Under the pieces are notes generated by a model. It was given only the letters and a program-made list of their open reading frames with translations. It had not been told where the DNA came from and made no database searches. Positions 37,345-49,390 of a DNA stretch of 64,000 nt are shown piece after piece. Position 1 is the stretch's first letter, and every line of letters starts with the position of its first letter. The stretch covers positions 20,286,336-20,350,335 of the forward strand of contig NC_083340.1 in the NCBI RefSeq assembly GCF_019175385.1, written 5' to 3'. This stretch comes from Lycium barbarum (taxonomy: Eukaryota > Streptophyta > Magnoliopsida > Solanales > Solanaceae). Position numbers and translations under genes: made by a program.

Positions 37345-38634
37345 ATGGCTTCATCATCCAATGCTGCCCAAGTGCCCTTGATTGAATACTATGACACCAC
37401 CACCTTCCAGTCAGCAAAATGTTCGAAGCTATATGATAGACTGCTGGGAAAGAGCTTCATTGAAGAGAGGGGCTTTGTAACAGAAAATTTGGAAGAAAAG
37501 ATGCCCGAGTTCTATGGAAGGTTGGTAACAAGCGGCTGGATACGCTTTGCAGATGAACCAATCAGGGCAAATCATACCCTTGTGCCGGAATTCTACGCAA
37601 ATGCTGCAGAGGCAGACATTACACATAAGGAAATTGTCAAAGTCAGAGGTGTGGATGTCCTGTGCAATGCCTCTAGAATCAATGCCTATTACAATCTGCA
37701 GGATGGTGACAACAGCGAGATGGCACAGATGTACGAACAACTGCGGCAACAATGGTTTGTGACCCACCTCCACGGTGGGGAGCAACCAAAGTGGCTGACA
37801 ACAATGCAGAGAAAGATTGACTCTGCAAAGTTCACTGCTGAGGCCAAAACTTAGCTTGATATTGTCACATCCAGGGTGCTGCCTTCCAAACATGATTCAG
37901 ACGTGCCCATTGAGAGGGCCAAATTAATTTGTGCTGTGATGGAAGGGTTGCCTGTCGACGTGGGGAGGCTCATTATGCAAGAAATCCGGGAGGTGGTGCT
38001 TGAACGGACTAAGAGTCTATTCTTCCCATCATTGATCACTTACCTGTGCTCCACTGATGGAGTGCCCACAAGACCAGGCGACAAAGAAAAAGGGCCTGGT
38101 CGACCGATTTATCCGTTGAAAAAGAGAGGACCCGGTAATGTACAGAAGAAAAAGAAGGTTGATATAGCAGCCTCATCATTTGAGCAGTTCACATCTACTG
38201 CATCAAATTCTATTGGTGGGGCATCTACTCCTCCCATGGCTATACCAATCTTGCCACCACTGCAAGAAGCCGCCAGGCCTTTCCAATATATCTCCACCCA
38301 GGTCCATGGGGTGGACAATCGGATTCAGCAGCTAGTGGCTAGTCTCCCTTCGGGCCCACATGGAGAAGGCACATCTACAGCTCCCTCTGTTCCTATTGGT
38401 CCGACATTAGCAGGTGTGGTGGAGGACATGAAGCATATCAAAGAAAAGTAAGGAAAGATAGAGAGGAGGCAGAAAAAGGCAAGAGAGCACGCCAAGAAGC
38501 AAAGCAAATTTCTGAACAAAATGATGAGCATTCTGAGGAGTGTATGCGGAGCACAACATGAAGAGGAGGAAAATGAGGACGATTTTGTCCTGCCAGAGCC
38601 CAGCAGCTCCAGTTCCGAGGGTGAGCAGAGATGA
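37345..38634 (+). pseudogene. Element A ORF2: plant-transposon domain protein with two in-frame stops
   Basis: The frame opens MASSSNAAQVPLIEYYD and stays in phase to TGA at 38632-38634. It is broken by TAG at 37852-37854 and TAA at 38449-38451. Residues about 50-215 (EFYGRLVTSG, LVPEFYANA, VRGVDVL, INAYYNLQD, LFFPSLITYLCS) match the pattern I know as the putative plant transposon protein domain (Pfam Transposase_32). This domain occurs widely in plant genomes, often near retroelements, without a proven activity. A proline/serine-rich linker, a basic run and an acidic Glu/Asp/Ser tail follow. It lies between the internal motif clusters and the 3' block. The first stop falls where related proteins usually have Trp. 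Confidence 0.8.
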
Positions 38635-39457
38635 CCAGTTCCGAGGGTGAGCCTAGGAGGTATGTTTGCTAAAAAAAAAAAAATTAAAAAAAAAAGTTTT
38701 TTCTGTGTTGATGTAATGCAGTGAGGACACTGCAAGTTTTTTTTGTTGGGGGTAGGAACCTCCTCGGCTTTTCTTTGCCAGAATTCTTTTCCTGAGGGGG
38801 GTTTTAGTTTTGTTGAAACTGGCATGTTTAGGATGTTACTTAGGTTGATTAGAGTAATTTTGTCTTATTTGGGACTACTTGGTAACTAATGACATGTATT
38901 GTGGTTTGTTGGAAATTTTGGACCCCTCGAAATTTTGGAAAACGCATACTTAGAACAGGATTGATTAACATGATTGATTCTTTATATGACATTATTATTA
39001 TTGGGGTATTGTGTGTGATAAATGACTACTTATGAGGTCACAAGTGTAAAAATAATTGTCCTTATGCCAATGTGTGTGTGAGTTGTTAGTTTAATTCTGT
39101 TTATGCATGTATAATCTAGAACTTGCCCGGTCTTGTATGAAATCCGAAAGTTAGTTTGATTGTGAGATGATCTTAGGCTTTCTTTGTTGAAATAGTCACT
39201 TTGCCTAAATAAGCCTTACCAAAAGTGTTAAATACCCTTAGTTTCCCTTTTGAGCCTTTTTGACCTTTTTCTTGGCTAGCCAATTATGAAACCTTACCCT
39301 TTGTGAAATTAATCCATCTTCGCACCCGTTCCCTCCTTGATGCTACTAGTTAGATGAGGCAAATGCCTAAGTTGGGGGTGAATTAAATGTGGAGTACATG
39401 TTAAAAACATAAGTTGGGGGTGGTGAAGTTTTCTAATGGAGATTCGATGTGGTAGTT

Positions 39458-39507
<50 letters not shown>

Positions 39508-40190
39508 AAAAAAATCAGAAAATTGTTGTGAAAAAGATTTGTAAGTTGGTTAGGAGCAAAACCACATCGAGGTTGAAAACTGAAAGAAAATAAAAGGGTG
39601 GAAAGAAAAGAGGCAAATTAAGGTGACAAGATGATTGTAGTGTTCAAGGAGGGCGAGTCACTAATATCCAAAAAAGTATCCAACCCGTCCCTAAACCTAC
39701 ATTACAAGCCGAAACAAGTCCTAATGTGATCACAACCGAACGAGACTAGGATGAAAACATAGAAAATAAGGGCAAGCCTATGGTATTTGCATATGTAGAT
39801 ATGAATTTCTTTGTGAGTGTGAGTGTTTTTCTCTTCTCTTTCGTCTTCGTCCCATTCTTGTCGTATATATGTGTGTTGGGACATTCTTTGGTCTATGTGA
39901 GGGCATAAGGATGAGAATTGAACAAAATAAAGTGACCGCCTAAAGTAGCGTTTGTGTGCACCATAATATGTTCGATAATGTAATGTCATTCATTGAAGCT
40001 TCATTGTTAGTCGTAGTGTTCTTGAGTTGTGCATATTGCTTTAAAGTAGAAAGTTGGGGTGGTCGTTTAAAGGAAAACATGCATGCCGGTAGTTTAGAGT
40101 CAAAACCAATGTAGACATTGTTATTCTATAATATCTAGGTGTTAGATTGAGTCATGGTTTTGTATGGCTTGCTTGAGGACAAGCAAATAC
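38635..40190 (+). other. 3' non-coding region of element A
   Basis: Contains the GCAGTGAGGACACTGCAAG block (shared with B2 and B3), repeated AAGTTGGGGGTG words at 39370 and 39410 that imitate polypurine tracts, and a (TA)n run at about 39462-39502. The last 500 bp resemble the same region of B2 and B3. No gene seen. Confidence 0.7.
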
Positions 40191-40206
40191 TTTAAGTTAG
40201 GGGTGT
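40191..40206 (+). other. Polypurine tract of element A
   Basis: TTTAAGTTAGGGGTGT directly precedes the 3' LTR. B2 and B3 have TTTAAGTTGGGGGTGT at the same place. Confidence 0.75.
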
Positions 40207-41470
40207 TGATGTGGCGTGATTTTACGCCACAATCGATGCTTTTTAACTATAAGTTTTACTTGTTTTTAAGCAAGTCTATGTCATTTTACGTAGTTTTTAT
40301 CATGTTTCAGGTAATACAAGGTCCCTAGAGCCTAAGTGTGGAAAACAAGCAAAACAGAGCACAAAACGTTGATCACTGGAAACAACTGGAGGTTCTGGAA
40401 AAATTCGTGGAAAAATACTCTGCGCGTTCGCGCAGGTATCCCACGTGATCGCGCCTACGCGCGATATTAACTATACGCGTTCGCGCTGCAAGTCCACGCG
40501 ATCGCGCACACGCGCGATATTAAATCCACGCGTTCGCGCTAAAAGTTCACGCTATCGCGCTGAAGGAACCGAGTGGAGCTGACGTCATCCACGCGATCGC
40601 GTTGAAGGATTTTCGGCAATTTTCGACCAGAACTTGAGATTTGACGATTTCTTCCATTCCAGTTCATATAAATAGAAAATTAGGGCAAAACATCAGATAT
40701 CTTTGGCAGTTTTTCACAAGTTGGAGGCTAGGGTTCCTACAAAAAATGTTCTCTTCTTTTTTATCCTTGTTGATGGAAATCTCTTGGTGACAATTAAGAT
40801 TGACACTCTTGTTGTGCTTATTTATTCATATGTATTATTCGTAATCAAGTAAGTTTTTGCTATTTTAATTATTCTTGTTCTTGAATGTTTTCAATGGATT
40901 AGCTAACCTTTGAACTCGCCCATTTACTTTGGTTGAAACTCGGAAGAGGAAGAACGGAGTTGGGATAGAATAATTAACATGAATTTGGGGCGTTAACCCT
41001 CATCTAATGGAAATTGACCTAGGAACAGGCAATACCACTTGTAGCCATATTCGGGTGTTCTTAATGCTCCTAATTGCTTGAGGGATCTTCAATTGGGTAG
41101 TCTAGTTAATCTTCGGAAGAAGTTAATTTAGAGTCATTATCCGAGGGTAAATAACATAAACTTGCTGTTATTTATAATTCGTGGAATAGATTGGATCGTT
41201 ACTTGAGAAGTAGTTTCCTTTATTCCATTCTTGTGGCCATCGATCAATTTACTTGCTTTATAGAGTAGAATTTATATTTCCATATTTTATCAAAACCTTA
41301 TCAAAAACCACCATTGATGCGTTCGGGCATAGCTATTGTTAGTGATAATTCCTAATCTGCTTAAATCGCCTACATATTGTTCTCTGTGGGATTCGACCCC
41401 AACCTTGTTGGGTTACTATATTTGACAACGTCCGCGTTATACCATTAATAGGTGTAATTTGAGCGTACCA
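40207..41470 (+). repeat. 3' LTR of element A (1264 bp)
   Basis: Same termini as the 5' LTR and followed by the GTTTC TSD. Very few substitutions relative to the 5' copy were seen on reading, so the insertion is young compared with its surroundings. Confidence 0.95.
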
Positions 41471-42180
41471 GTTTCCTCTGACTTTATGGTGATTTTTCGT
41501 GACTAGGGGTGTTAGGGAAATAAACCCCAAGCTTAAATATAACCTAAAACGCGAAATCCTGACTTTTGACCCGAAACCCGACCTGTTATGCGATGGGTCA
41601 GCGACGCACGTGCATCGCGTGATATTCTAAAGCTCAATACTCAGAGTTGCGCTATCGGCTAACAATGCGGGGCCATCGCACGCGCCCTCATGCGCTTCGA
41701 GAAGCGACGGGTGTCAGTTCCGTATAGTGTTCGGTAAAATGGACATAACTTCTTGTACACAACTCTTTTTGGGCTCCACAATATACCGTTGGAAAGATAT
41801 TTCACAGGGATACAACTTTCATGTTTTAAGTTCCCTCACATTCCCAACGTATTTTCATGACATTTGACTGGAAGGAAGACGTATCGAAAACTTTGCCGAT
41901 TCTATAGAATTTTAAGTACCTTACTATTAGCCATATTGAGATGATCATATATCCTTGCTCCGATCTCTGATTGGCCTAGTCCTTATATCGTTAGAAAGGT
42001 ATTTCTATGTAATACAACTTTCATTAAGGGTACTTTCCCAAATTCCCAACTAATCAAGGAGTTATCGCTGCCCGAAGTAGGCCTATCAACCATTTTAGCA
42101 AAACGTTCAAACCTTCAGTTTTTTCACTAAAACTCTAATGATATGAGTCTAAACTTAGTTCCAAGATACGGGGTGTTACA

Positions 42181-44173
42181 TATAGTCATCTACTATAGTG
42201 AGAAAATACCTATACCCATTATGTGTAGAATTTTTGTAGGGTCCCCAAGTGTCAATATGAATCAAGTCAAACAATCCTTTAGTTTTAATTGTACTAACAG
42301 GAAAAGGGACCCTAGTTATCTAGCTTTAGGACAGATATCACAAATACAATCAGAAGATGAAAGAGAATGAATAAAACTAAGATATTTCATAGCTGAAAGA
42401 GGCAAATGCCCAAGTCTCATGTGCCAATGACTTACATCTGGGATAGTAGTAGCAAAAACAGGAAAGAAACTGAATTAGAAAAAGATTTGGAGCTACTTTC
42501 TTGTGGAAACGAAATTACATAATCATCAGAAACTAATCTAGACCTAGGAACTGAAGGCTGCAATAAGTACAATCCTTCTTGGACTTCACCAAAAGCTTCA
42601 ACCCTCCTCATTAGAAGGTCCTGCAAAACACACCCATTAGAAGTGAATAAAAGATTGCATTTGATTTGGATGCACAATCTATTGACTGAAAGCAAGTTAT
42701 ATTTGAAAGAGGGCACATAAATAACATTCTGAAAAGTAAGGTTTGACAAGACTGGAACACTCCCTGTGTGAATAACAATCAATTTAAAAGAATTAGGTAA
42801 GCTAATACTAAAAAAACAGGGAGTGGAGTTAAACAAGAAAAATACGAAGAATCAAAACACATATGTTTTGTTGCACCTGAATCAATTATCCAAGTGTTTG
42901 AATTGAAAATAGAGAAACAAGTTCCTGAGTACTTAAGAATTGTACCAGCTAATGCATTGACATCAGGAGTAGGAGAAACTGTTTGTCCCATTTGCATCTG
43001 TTTGAACATGTGTGTGATTTATGATCTTTGTTACTTAGTAAAATGTTGAAAAGTGTTGTTGTTTTCCTGTGTTGGCTGCATATCACTGTATTCCTGCATT
43101 TTTTCACAAGCAACTGCAGCATTTCCTTTAATATGCTTTTGATAATTTTTCCCTTTGTTGAACTTAAAGTCATCTGGGTAACCATGTATCCTATGGTAGT
43201 CATCCATAGTGTGTCCCACCTTATAGCAATAAGTACAACTTACATTTGGATTAAACTTATTCCTTTTAGTTGTAACCCTCTGCTAAATGTTCCCAAATTT
43301 TTGAGAAAAATTCCTAGATCTTTGCAAGTTAGGAGGATAATTTCAAGTTCTTTGTAAGTTATTTCCTGTTTTGAAAGATGAGTTCCCAGTTTTGTAATTG
43401 CTCCTTCCTTGATTTGTTACCATAAAAGATGATGAATCTGAGAACATATTAGCATTTGCAAAAATATCCCTCTGGCTCTCATCTCTTAACAACAGAGAAT
43501 AAGCATAGTCCATGTTGGGTAGAGGGTTTATCATCAAAATGTTAGCCCTAGCATGACTATACACATCATTTAAACCCATCAAAAATTTAATCAACCTTTG
43601 ATCCATCATAGATTTAGTTATTTTTGCCTTTCCTTGACATGTGCAAACACAAGTGCAGACTATATCACAATTTTAGAAGTCTAATTCATCCCACAATTTC
43701 GTAAGTTTTGTGAAGTAACCTAAAATGTCTGAATTTCCTTGTACCAAGACATTCAGTTCTTTCTCTAGATGAAATAATTTTGCTCCATTGGATTTACCAA
43801 ATCTACTCTCCAAACTATCCCAAAGTTCTTTGGTTGTTCTTGAATAAATGACACTATCCTTGATATCTTTTGACAAGGAATTGAGTAACCAAGCAGTGAC
43901 CATATTCTTGCAACAATACCACTCTAGGTACTCACGTAATTCCACATCTGGTTCTTTAAATGTTCCATTAATAAACCCTAACTTTTTCTTTGCAGAAAGA
44001 GCTATTAGGACTGACCTTCTCCACCTTGGGAAACCCTTTCCATCAAACACAACATTGATAAGGTTCATCCTGGGTGAATCTGAAGGATGAAGGTGATATG
44101 GGTGATTTGAGGTCATGGCTATTTCACTTTCAGTGACTTTGGTAGCTAAAGGAGTTCCAGATTCTCCAACCAT
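42181..44173 (-). pseudogene. Copia 2 gag, protease and 5' integrase
   Basis: Gag starts at 44173 (MVGESGTPLATK), with an in-frame TAA at 43675-43673, and continues in frame to 43343. The knuckle near 43240 reads CTYCYKVGHTMDDY and has lost its last Cys. Protease D-S-G-A lies at about 42883-42872. A GAG-pre-integrase-like segment follows (NVIYVPSFKYNLLSV near 42725). Several frame changes occur between 43340 and 42180. Confidence 0.88.
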
Positions 44174-44234
44174 TTGTTTTAAAGGAAATGAAGCTGTGAA
44201 TCAGCTCTAAACAACAATGGATTGAGCCTTCACT

Positions 44235-44246
44235 GCTCTGATACCA
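44235..44246 (-). other. Primer-binding site of copia 2
   Basis: Minus strand TGGTATCAGAGC, an exact initiator-tRNA-Met complement, directly adjoining the LTR. Confidence 0.9.
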
Positions 44247-44498
44247 TGAAAATTTTGGAGCAGAAGATAAATAATTTTTTGTGTATTATTAATATTGGCA
44301 TAGCCTGAATTTATACATGTATATTTCTTATCAAAGAAATGTAAAGAGAAATAGAAAAATCCTAGTCTGTACATTTGTCCTCTAGCTATTAAATAAGTCC
44401 AAAATTGTGTAACAAACTAATATGTGCATTGTGCTATTCACGTGACCTCATCTGGAGAATTCCAAATGATAATGTCTAGCTGTGTTGGTCATCCAACA
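44247..44498 (-). repeat. 5' LTR of copia 2 (about 252 bp)
   Basis: Minus strand TGTTGGATGACCAACAC to AAAATTTTCA. The right flank GTCAT (44499-44503) would be the TSD. The 3' LTR is missing, so the outer boundary rests on the TG start only. Confidence 0.7.
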
Positions 44499-44503
44499 GT
44501 CAT

Positions 44504-45536
44504 AAATAAATCAACCAAAGCCAAATTGAATGGTTGGATGTTCCCCACGTGTCTTGTTCTCATGTGAAGAGTAAAAATGGTCATTTCCTTTGTACTTGTT
44601 TGAGAAACCAAAGCAAAAGGTAGGCAGTTCTTCATCTTCCTCCTTTGTTCTTTCTTTCTTGATCGTATAGACATAGCAATGGCAGATTTGTGAGGCTTCT
44701 CTTCAACACATAATGCCCCATGCGTGTCTTAAATGTTGTCTTGTGTATATCCCCTTCATACATCCTAATTTGGTGATAGCCTGCTCTTAAGTCAATTTTA
44801 GAGAAGATAGTTGATCCATTTAGTTCATCCAGTAGGTCATCTACCAGTGGTATAGGAAATTTATCTTTAACTATCATTCTATTCAATTCCCTATAGTCAA
44901 TGCAAAATCTCCAACTGCCATCCTTTTTCTTAATAAGCAATACTGGTGAAGAAAAAGGTGAGTGGCTAGGTTGGATAATCCCATTTTGTAGCATATCTTG
45001 CACCTATTTTTCAATCTCATTTTTTTGGTAAAAGTTGTACCTGTAAGGTCTGATGCTTACTGGCATAGCTTCTGGTTTCAGGGGAATGAAATGGTCATGC
45101 TCTCTTTTGGGAGGAAGAGAATTTGGCTCCACAAATAATTCCTGAAATGGATCCAGCAATTGTTGAAGCTTGATAGGTACTGTTTCCTTCTTCTCTATCT
45201 CAGTTGAAGAAATAGTGAATAGATGAGCCCAAATAGTTTGGCTATTTTTGAATAGCTGTTTGACTCCACTAGCAGACATACTTTTAAGCTCTGCACTGTT
45301 GTGAATTCCCCTGAGTTCCACTCTCTTCCCATTATGAGTCACCTGTGTAATATGTTTCAAAAAAATCCAACAAAATGGGTTTGTGAGCTTTCATCCAGTC
45401 CCCTCCTAATATCGTATCATTGAGAGTCTCACTGAGTCTTCAAACATCACTCCTTGGATCTGCCATTTGAAGTTGAAACATGAGTGGTTACTGATAACTT
45501 AAGCTCCATTGGCAATAGTCACTCTCATAGGCCTAG
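44504..45536 (-). pseudogene. Ty3 protease/reverse transcriptase fragment
   Basis: Minus-strand text reads through the end of a retropepsin-like region, then [45 protein letters not shown] and [14 protein letters not shown], which are the N-terminal half of a Ty3 reverse transcriptase. TAG at 45005-45003 interrupts it and a frameshift removes sense after GHY near 44720. The catalytic DD motif is absent. The lineage differs from the element at 1-4495. The left edge meets copia 2 and the right edge meets the LTR at 45537. Confidence 0.88.
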
Positions 45537-48288
45537 TGTTACACCTCGGAAAATTTTTTCGTTCATGCACAGTGAATTGACTGACGAAGTTCATGATGCA
45601 TACGATATTTTGATAAGTAAGAAATAATATTTAGTGATTCTAAATGAGATTTCAAAGACATTTGAGGTAGGAGACGAAAGTTGTTAAGGAAAGCAAGGTA
45701 TATGTCATGTATCGGGCAAGAATTTCGAGTATCGAATTAATGATGGCTTAATGACATTTTGGAGAAGAGTTATAATGTCCCTTATATTGGTAATGAAGTG
45801 TTAAGTAAGTTTCGGGAAGGATCCATAAGCCAAGTATGGGCATAAGCCATCCCAAAAGGGCGATTTAAGGAAACATTTTCGGATGATCTAATTTGGAGGG
45901 GCCAAAACGCCATTATAATTTTGGAATTTGAAAAACACTAAGAATGAAAGTTGTAGATAATTGAAAGAGCTTTCCAATCATAGGTCGTGGGACCTCACAG
46001 CATACCGGGATCAAAAGTTATGGTCATTCTACGACAAACTGGTTGGGCAGAATATCACATTCTGGCGCACTTTGCGGCGCATGGTGCGGCCCGCAAATGC
46101 GACATGCGGCTACGCAGTTGTGCAGCAAAGTGTGCCAGTGAAATTTTAGTGGTCCTGGATGGTTTGCGACACAACATGCGTTTAGCAAAGCATGCTTTGC
46201 GTCCCGCAAAGTGTGTCGCATGTTGTGTTGGTCCAGAATTTTCTGGACTATTTTAAATAGACTCAACTCGGCCAAAAATCATATTTTTCACCATTCTTGG
46301 TCAAGAAAACCTCTAGAACACTCTCTAACATTCATCCACAAGAAAATTCAAGGGAAATCCATGATTAATAACACCAAATCCATGAACCCAAGTGTATGAA
46401 ACCTAGCCAAAGTTCATATAATTCAAGAAACCCCAAGGGAAGTGAAGTAGGGTTTTGGTGCTAGAGGAGTAAATCCACTCAAGACTTGTTCAATCACTAT
46501 CTAAGGTAAGTTTCATTACTTTCTCATGATGATTAAAGTATTGATAAGTTAAAATGCTTGGATTGAAGAAGAGTGTAGGAAATGGGTCATGAAAGGTGAA
46601 TAGTGACATTGTTGGATGAAGGTTTGAATTGAATCATGAACGTTAGTGTGTTATGATTATGAATATGTTATAAATGACATGTAAACCATGAGATAAGTGT
46701 GATGCATGAGAAAATACGATAGCAAACCCAAAACCATAAATGTGGGAAAAATGAAGAGAAATGGTGGATTATGGCCATTGTATATGAATGGTGATTATTG
46801 ATTGCTATATTGTGATTGTTTTTGCGAGCGTTTGGAAATTGATATAGGATATGGGAAAAGTTATATAAACAAAGGAAATGCCGCCCAATTTTCCCTAGAA
46901 TTAGTAGCGCGTTCTTAAGGTCGAGTAACTAACATTAATGCGAATTCTCTCTTAAAGGTAGAAACGTTACATTGAAGGGGAACAAGCGAACGATAAACTA
47001 ATTAAACGAGAAAGGTATGTTAAGGCTCGCCCCTTTATTTCAAAGGCATGATTCCTATGTTACGACTTCATAAATGCTTCCATGACTTCCTTGTTTTCAA
47101 AAGTTAGAATTTTATGATTCCAAGGCATGACTCCTCTCTTGATAACCCGTAAATGTTTTCCAAATGTCTGCATCTTTCCAAAGCAAAGGTTTACGATTTT
47201 GTAAGCTCTTATGATGACAATGATGGACATGTTTTTATTATGATGGTAATGATGCCAAAGATGTGAATATTTTTCTATGGTAATTATTATGAGAACGATT
47301 TCATGCTTAAAGGTTCCAAGTTTACGATTTCAATGACGGTATAAGAATGTTGAGCTATTCCTTAACCTCTCAATTTCATTCATGAATGATAACTATTTTT
47401 AAAGATTCCAAAGTATATGAATTGATGCTTTATGAGATTTACGATCTTATTCTATGTTCTCCTATTGCTATTCTTCATTGATAGTCTGACCTTATAATAG
47501 TTGTTCCTTTAAGGTGAGACAAAGTTATGACAATTATTCCATAATATAATCGGAGGTTACCGACCTTACGTCACTCCGATAGAAACATAACTTTCCTTGG
47601 GCTCTCATGCATGCTACGTATATTATATGTGTATATGATATGTATACGTACATAGGGGACATGGGGAAAGGTGAGGCGCTATAGACGCATAGCCACCTGA
47701 TCAGCTGGTATCTTATAATATCATCCCGGACGCGGGATGCCCGGACGCGGGATATATGGGTGATGGATCGGGCCGTTCGTTCCGCGGAAATATATTAATA
47801 TATGATGATAGATGGATCAGGCCATTCGTTCCGCGGCAATATATTTATATATGATGATATATGGATCGGGTTGCACGTTCCGCAGCAATATATGATATGA
47901 TGATGCATATGAAGTAAGTCAGTATGTGCTATTTCTTTTATAAGTGACAATCATATATAGTTGCTCCTTATTGATGCTTCCTCTATCTCATTGACGTATT
48001 TTCATTGTTATGCCTTACATACTCAGTACAATATTCGTACTGACGTCCATTTTTTTTTTTACGTTGTGTTCATGCCCATAGGTAGACAGGGAGGTGAGCT
48101 CGACCCAGACTCATAGGAGCTAGCAGCTGATTTGAGAGCACTCCATTATTCGGAGGTGCTTATGATTATTCTTTTGTGTACATGCATATTTTGGGCATGA
48201 CGGGGTCTTGTCCCGTCCTTATGTCTGGCACTCCAGCAGAGGCTCGTAGATACGCAGTGTGGGTTATGTGGTCTCCTGAGGTTTCCAT

Positions 48289-48351
<63 letters not shown>

Positions 48352-48536
48352 TATTTTGATAGCCTAAAGGCTTATGTCTATAAAAGTATTTATGTTTCAA
48401 ATGAGGGATGATTTTCTTATAAACTGAGATTGAAATTGATAAAAGAGCATTAAATGAGTAGGATAAGTCATAGAACGAGCGGTGCTCGGTGGTTAGCCCC
48501 CGGGTACCCGTCGCGGCCCCTAGCTGGGTCGTGACA
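45537..48536 (+). repeat. 5' LTR of a Tekay-like element (3000 bp)
   Basis: TGTTACACCTCGG to GGGTCGTGACA, followed by an initiator-Met PBS, so this is a 5' LTR. Features are a GC-rich palindromic block at 46054-46235 before CCAGAATTTTCTGG, a 49-bp tandem array at 47765-47911, a GTAC hairpin at 48023-48043 and a (TA)n run at about 48293-48345. Confidence 0.92.
47765..47911 (+). repeat. 49-bp tandem repeat, three copies
   Basis: Copies start at 47765, 47814 and 47863 with GGATCRGGCC and CGTTCCGCGG followed by an AT-rich ATATAT stretch. They lie between the TATA-distal half and the GTAC hairpin of the LTR. Confidence 0.88.
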
Positions 48537-48540
48537 AAAG

Positions 48541-48552
48541 TGGTATCAGAGC
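48541..48552 (+). other. Primer-binding site, initiator tRNA-Met
   Basis: TGGTATCAGAGC, exact, 4 bp after the LTR end. It shows that the LTR at 45537 is a 5' LTR whose internal region is almost all missing. Confidence 0.9.
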
Positions 48553-48888
48553 AGTTCAGTCCTAGGAAGTGTCTACGAGCCGTGTCTAGTAGAGTCTTGT
48601 TTATGGTGTGTTGCGCGCCACACTAATAAACAGGAGGCTACAGGGCATTTAGAAAAAATGATCATCTTTCATCATAAGAGATCGTGCGATAGAGCTGTGT
48701 TATAAGATTATCCCCTCCCTAACGGTGCGTTATAATTTCAACAAAGCTGATGAAAGAAAAAGCTATGGCAGCCCAGAAGGGCAAGATGGTGGTTGAAGAA
48801 TGTCTCGAGCAAAAGCCGTCTATAGATATGGAGGAGGGAGAACCCCAGAATAAGGCCCCACCTCAGTTTTCCCATACTTCACCCACTT
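48553..48888 (+). pseudogene. Leader and gag-start remnant of the Tekay-like element
   Basis: About 330 bp of internal sequence with a short frame starting at 48750 (MKEKAMAAQKGKMVVEE) that may be the gag N-terminus. It stops abruptly at 48889, where LTR sequence resumes. Confidence 0.5.
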
Positions 48889-49390
48889 CGATTGAAGAAG
48901 AGTGTAGGAAATGGGTCATGAAAGGTGAATAGTGACATTGTTGGATGAAGGTTTGAATTGAATCATGAACGTTAGTGTGTTATGATTATGAATATGTTAT
49001 AAATGACATGTAAACCATGAGATAAGTGTGATGCATGAGAAAATACGATAGCAAACCCAAAACCATAAATGTGGGAAAAATGAAGAGAAATGGTGGATTA
49101 TGGCCATTGTATATGAATGACGATTGTTGATTGCTATATTGTGATTGTTGTTACGAGCGTTTGGAAGTTGATATTGGATATGGGAAAAGTTGTATAAACA
49201 AAGGAAATGCTGCCCGATTTTCCCTAGAATTAGTAGCGCGTTCTTAAGGTCGAGTAACTAACATTTATGCGAATTCTCTCTTAAAGGTAGAAACATGACA
49301 TTGAAGGGGAGCAAGCGAACGATACACTAATTAAACGAGAAAGGTATGTTAAGGCTCGCCCCTTTCTTTCAAAGGCATAATTCCTATGTT
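48889..49390 (+). repeat. LTR fragment, copy of 46560-47057
   Basis: GATTGAAGAAGAGTGTAGG and the following 490 bp match the interior of the upstream LTR with few changes. It is flanked by internal sequence on the left and by an inverted LTR on the right. Probably the remains of the 3' LTR after an internal deletion. Confidence 0.85.

Larger units (their letters stand above)
33235..41470 (+). mobile_element. Complete non-autonomous LTR element A (8.2 kb)
   Basis: Near-identical LTRs at 33235-34521 and 40207-41470, perfect TSD GTTTC (33230-33234 and 41471-41475), tRNA-Asp PBS, polypurine tract, and two ORFs but no protease, reverse transcriptase or integrase. The PBS and the conserved GGGAGGCAACCCA block after ORF1 resemble Athila/Tat-type elements, so mobilisation by an Athila-like relative is likely but not shown. 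Confidence 0.95.
31558..42180 (-). mobile_element. Solo LTR, family C-like, split by element A
   Basis: On the minus strand it starts TGTAACACCCCGTATCTTGG at 42180 and ends TTCGGGGCGTGACA at 31558. It lies inside copia 2, with near-identical 5-bp flanks TACAG (31553-31557) and TATAG (42181-42185). Its first 420 bp or so match the LTR at 51464. Removing element A leaves about 2.4 kb. Part 31558-33234 has no gene. Confidence 0.85.
30690..44498 (-). mobile_element. Ty1/copia element 2, split and 3' truncated
   Basis: On the minus strand: 5' LTR (44498-44247), PBS, gag, protease, GAG-pre-integrase and the first part of integrase to 42181. The rest of integrase and the start of the RT region continue at 31557-30829. 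The split is a solo LTR (31558-42180). The 3' part is lost next to the LTR-like end near 30680, and the boundary lies between 30690 and 30830. Confidence 0.9.

Noticed and set aside
48541..48560. tRNA-like sequence
   Set aside because: It is only the complement of the tRNA 3' end (primer-binding site). No cloverleaf is present.
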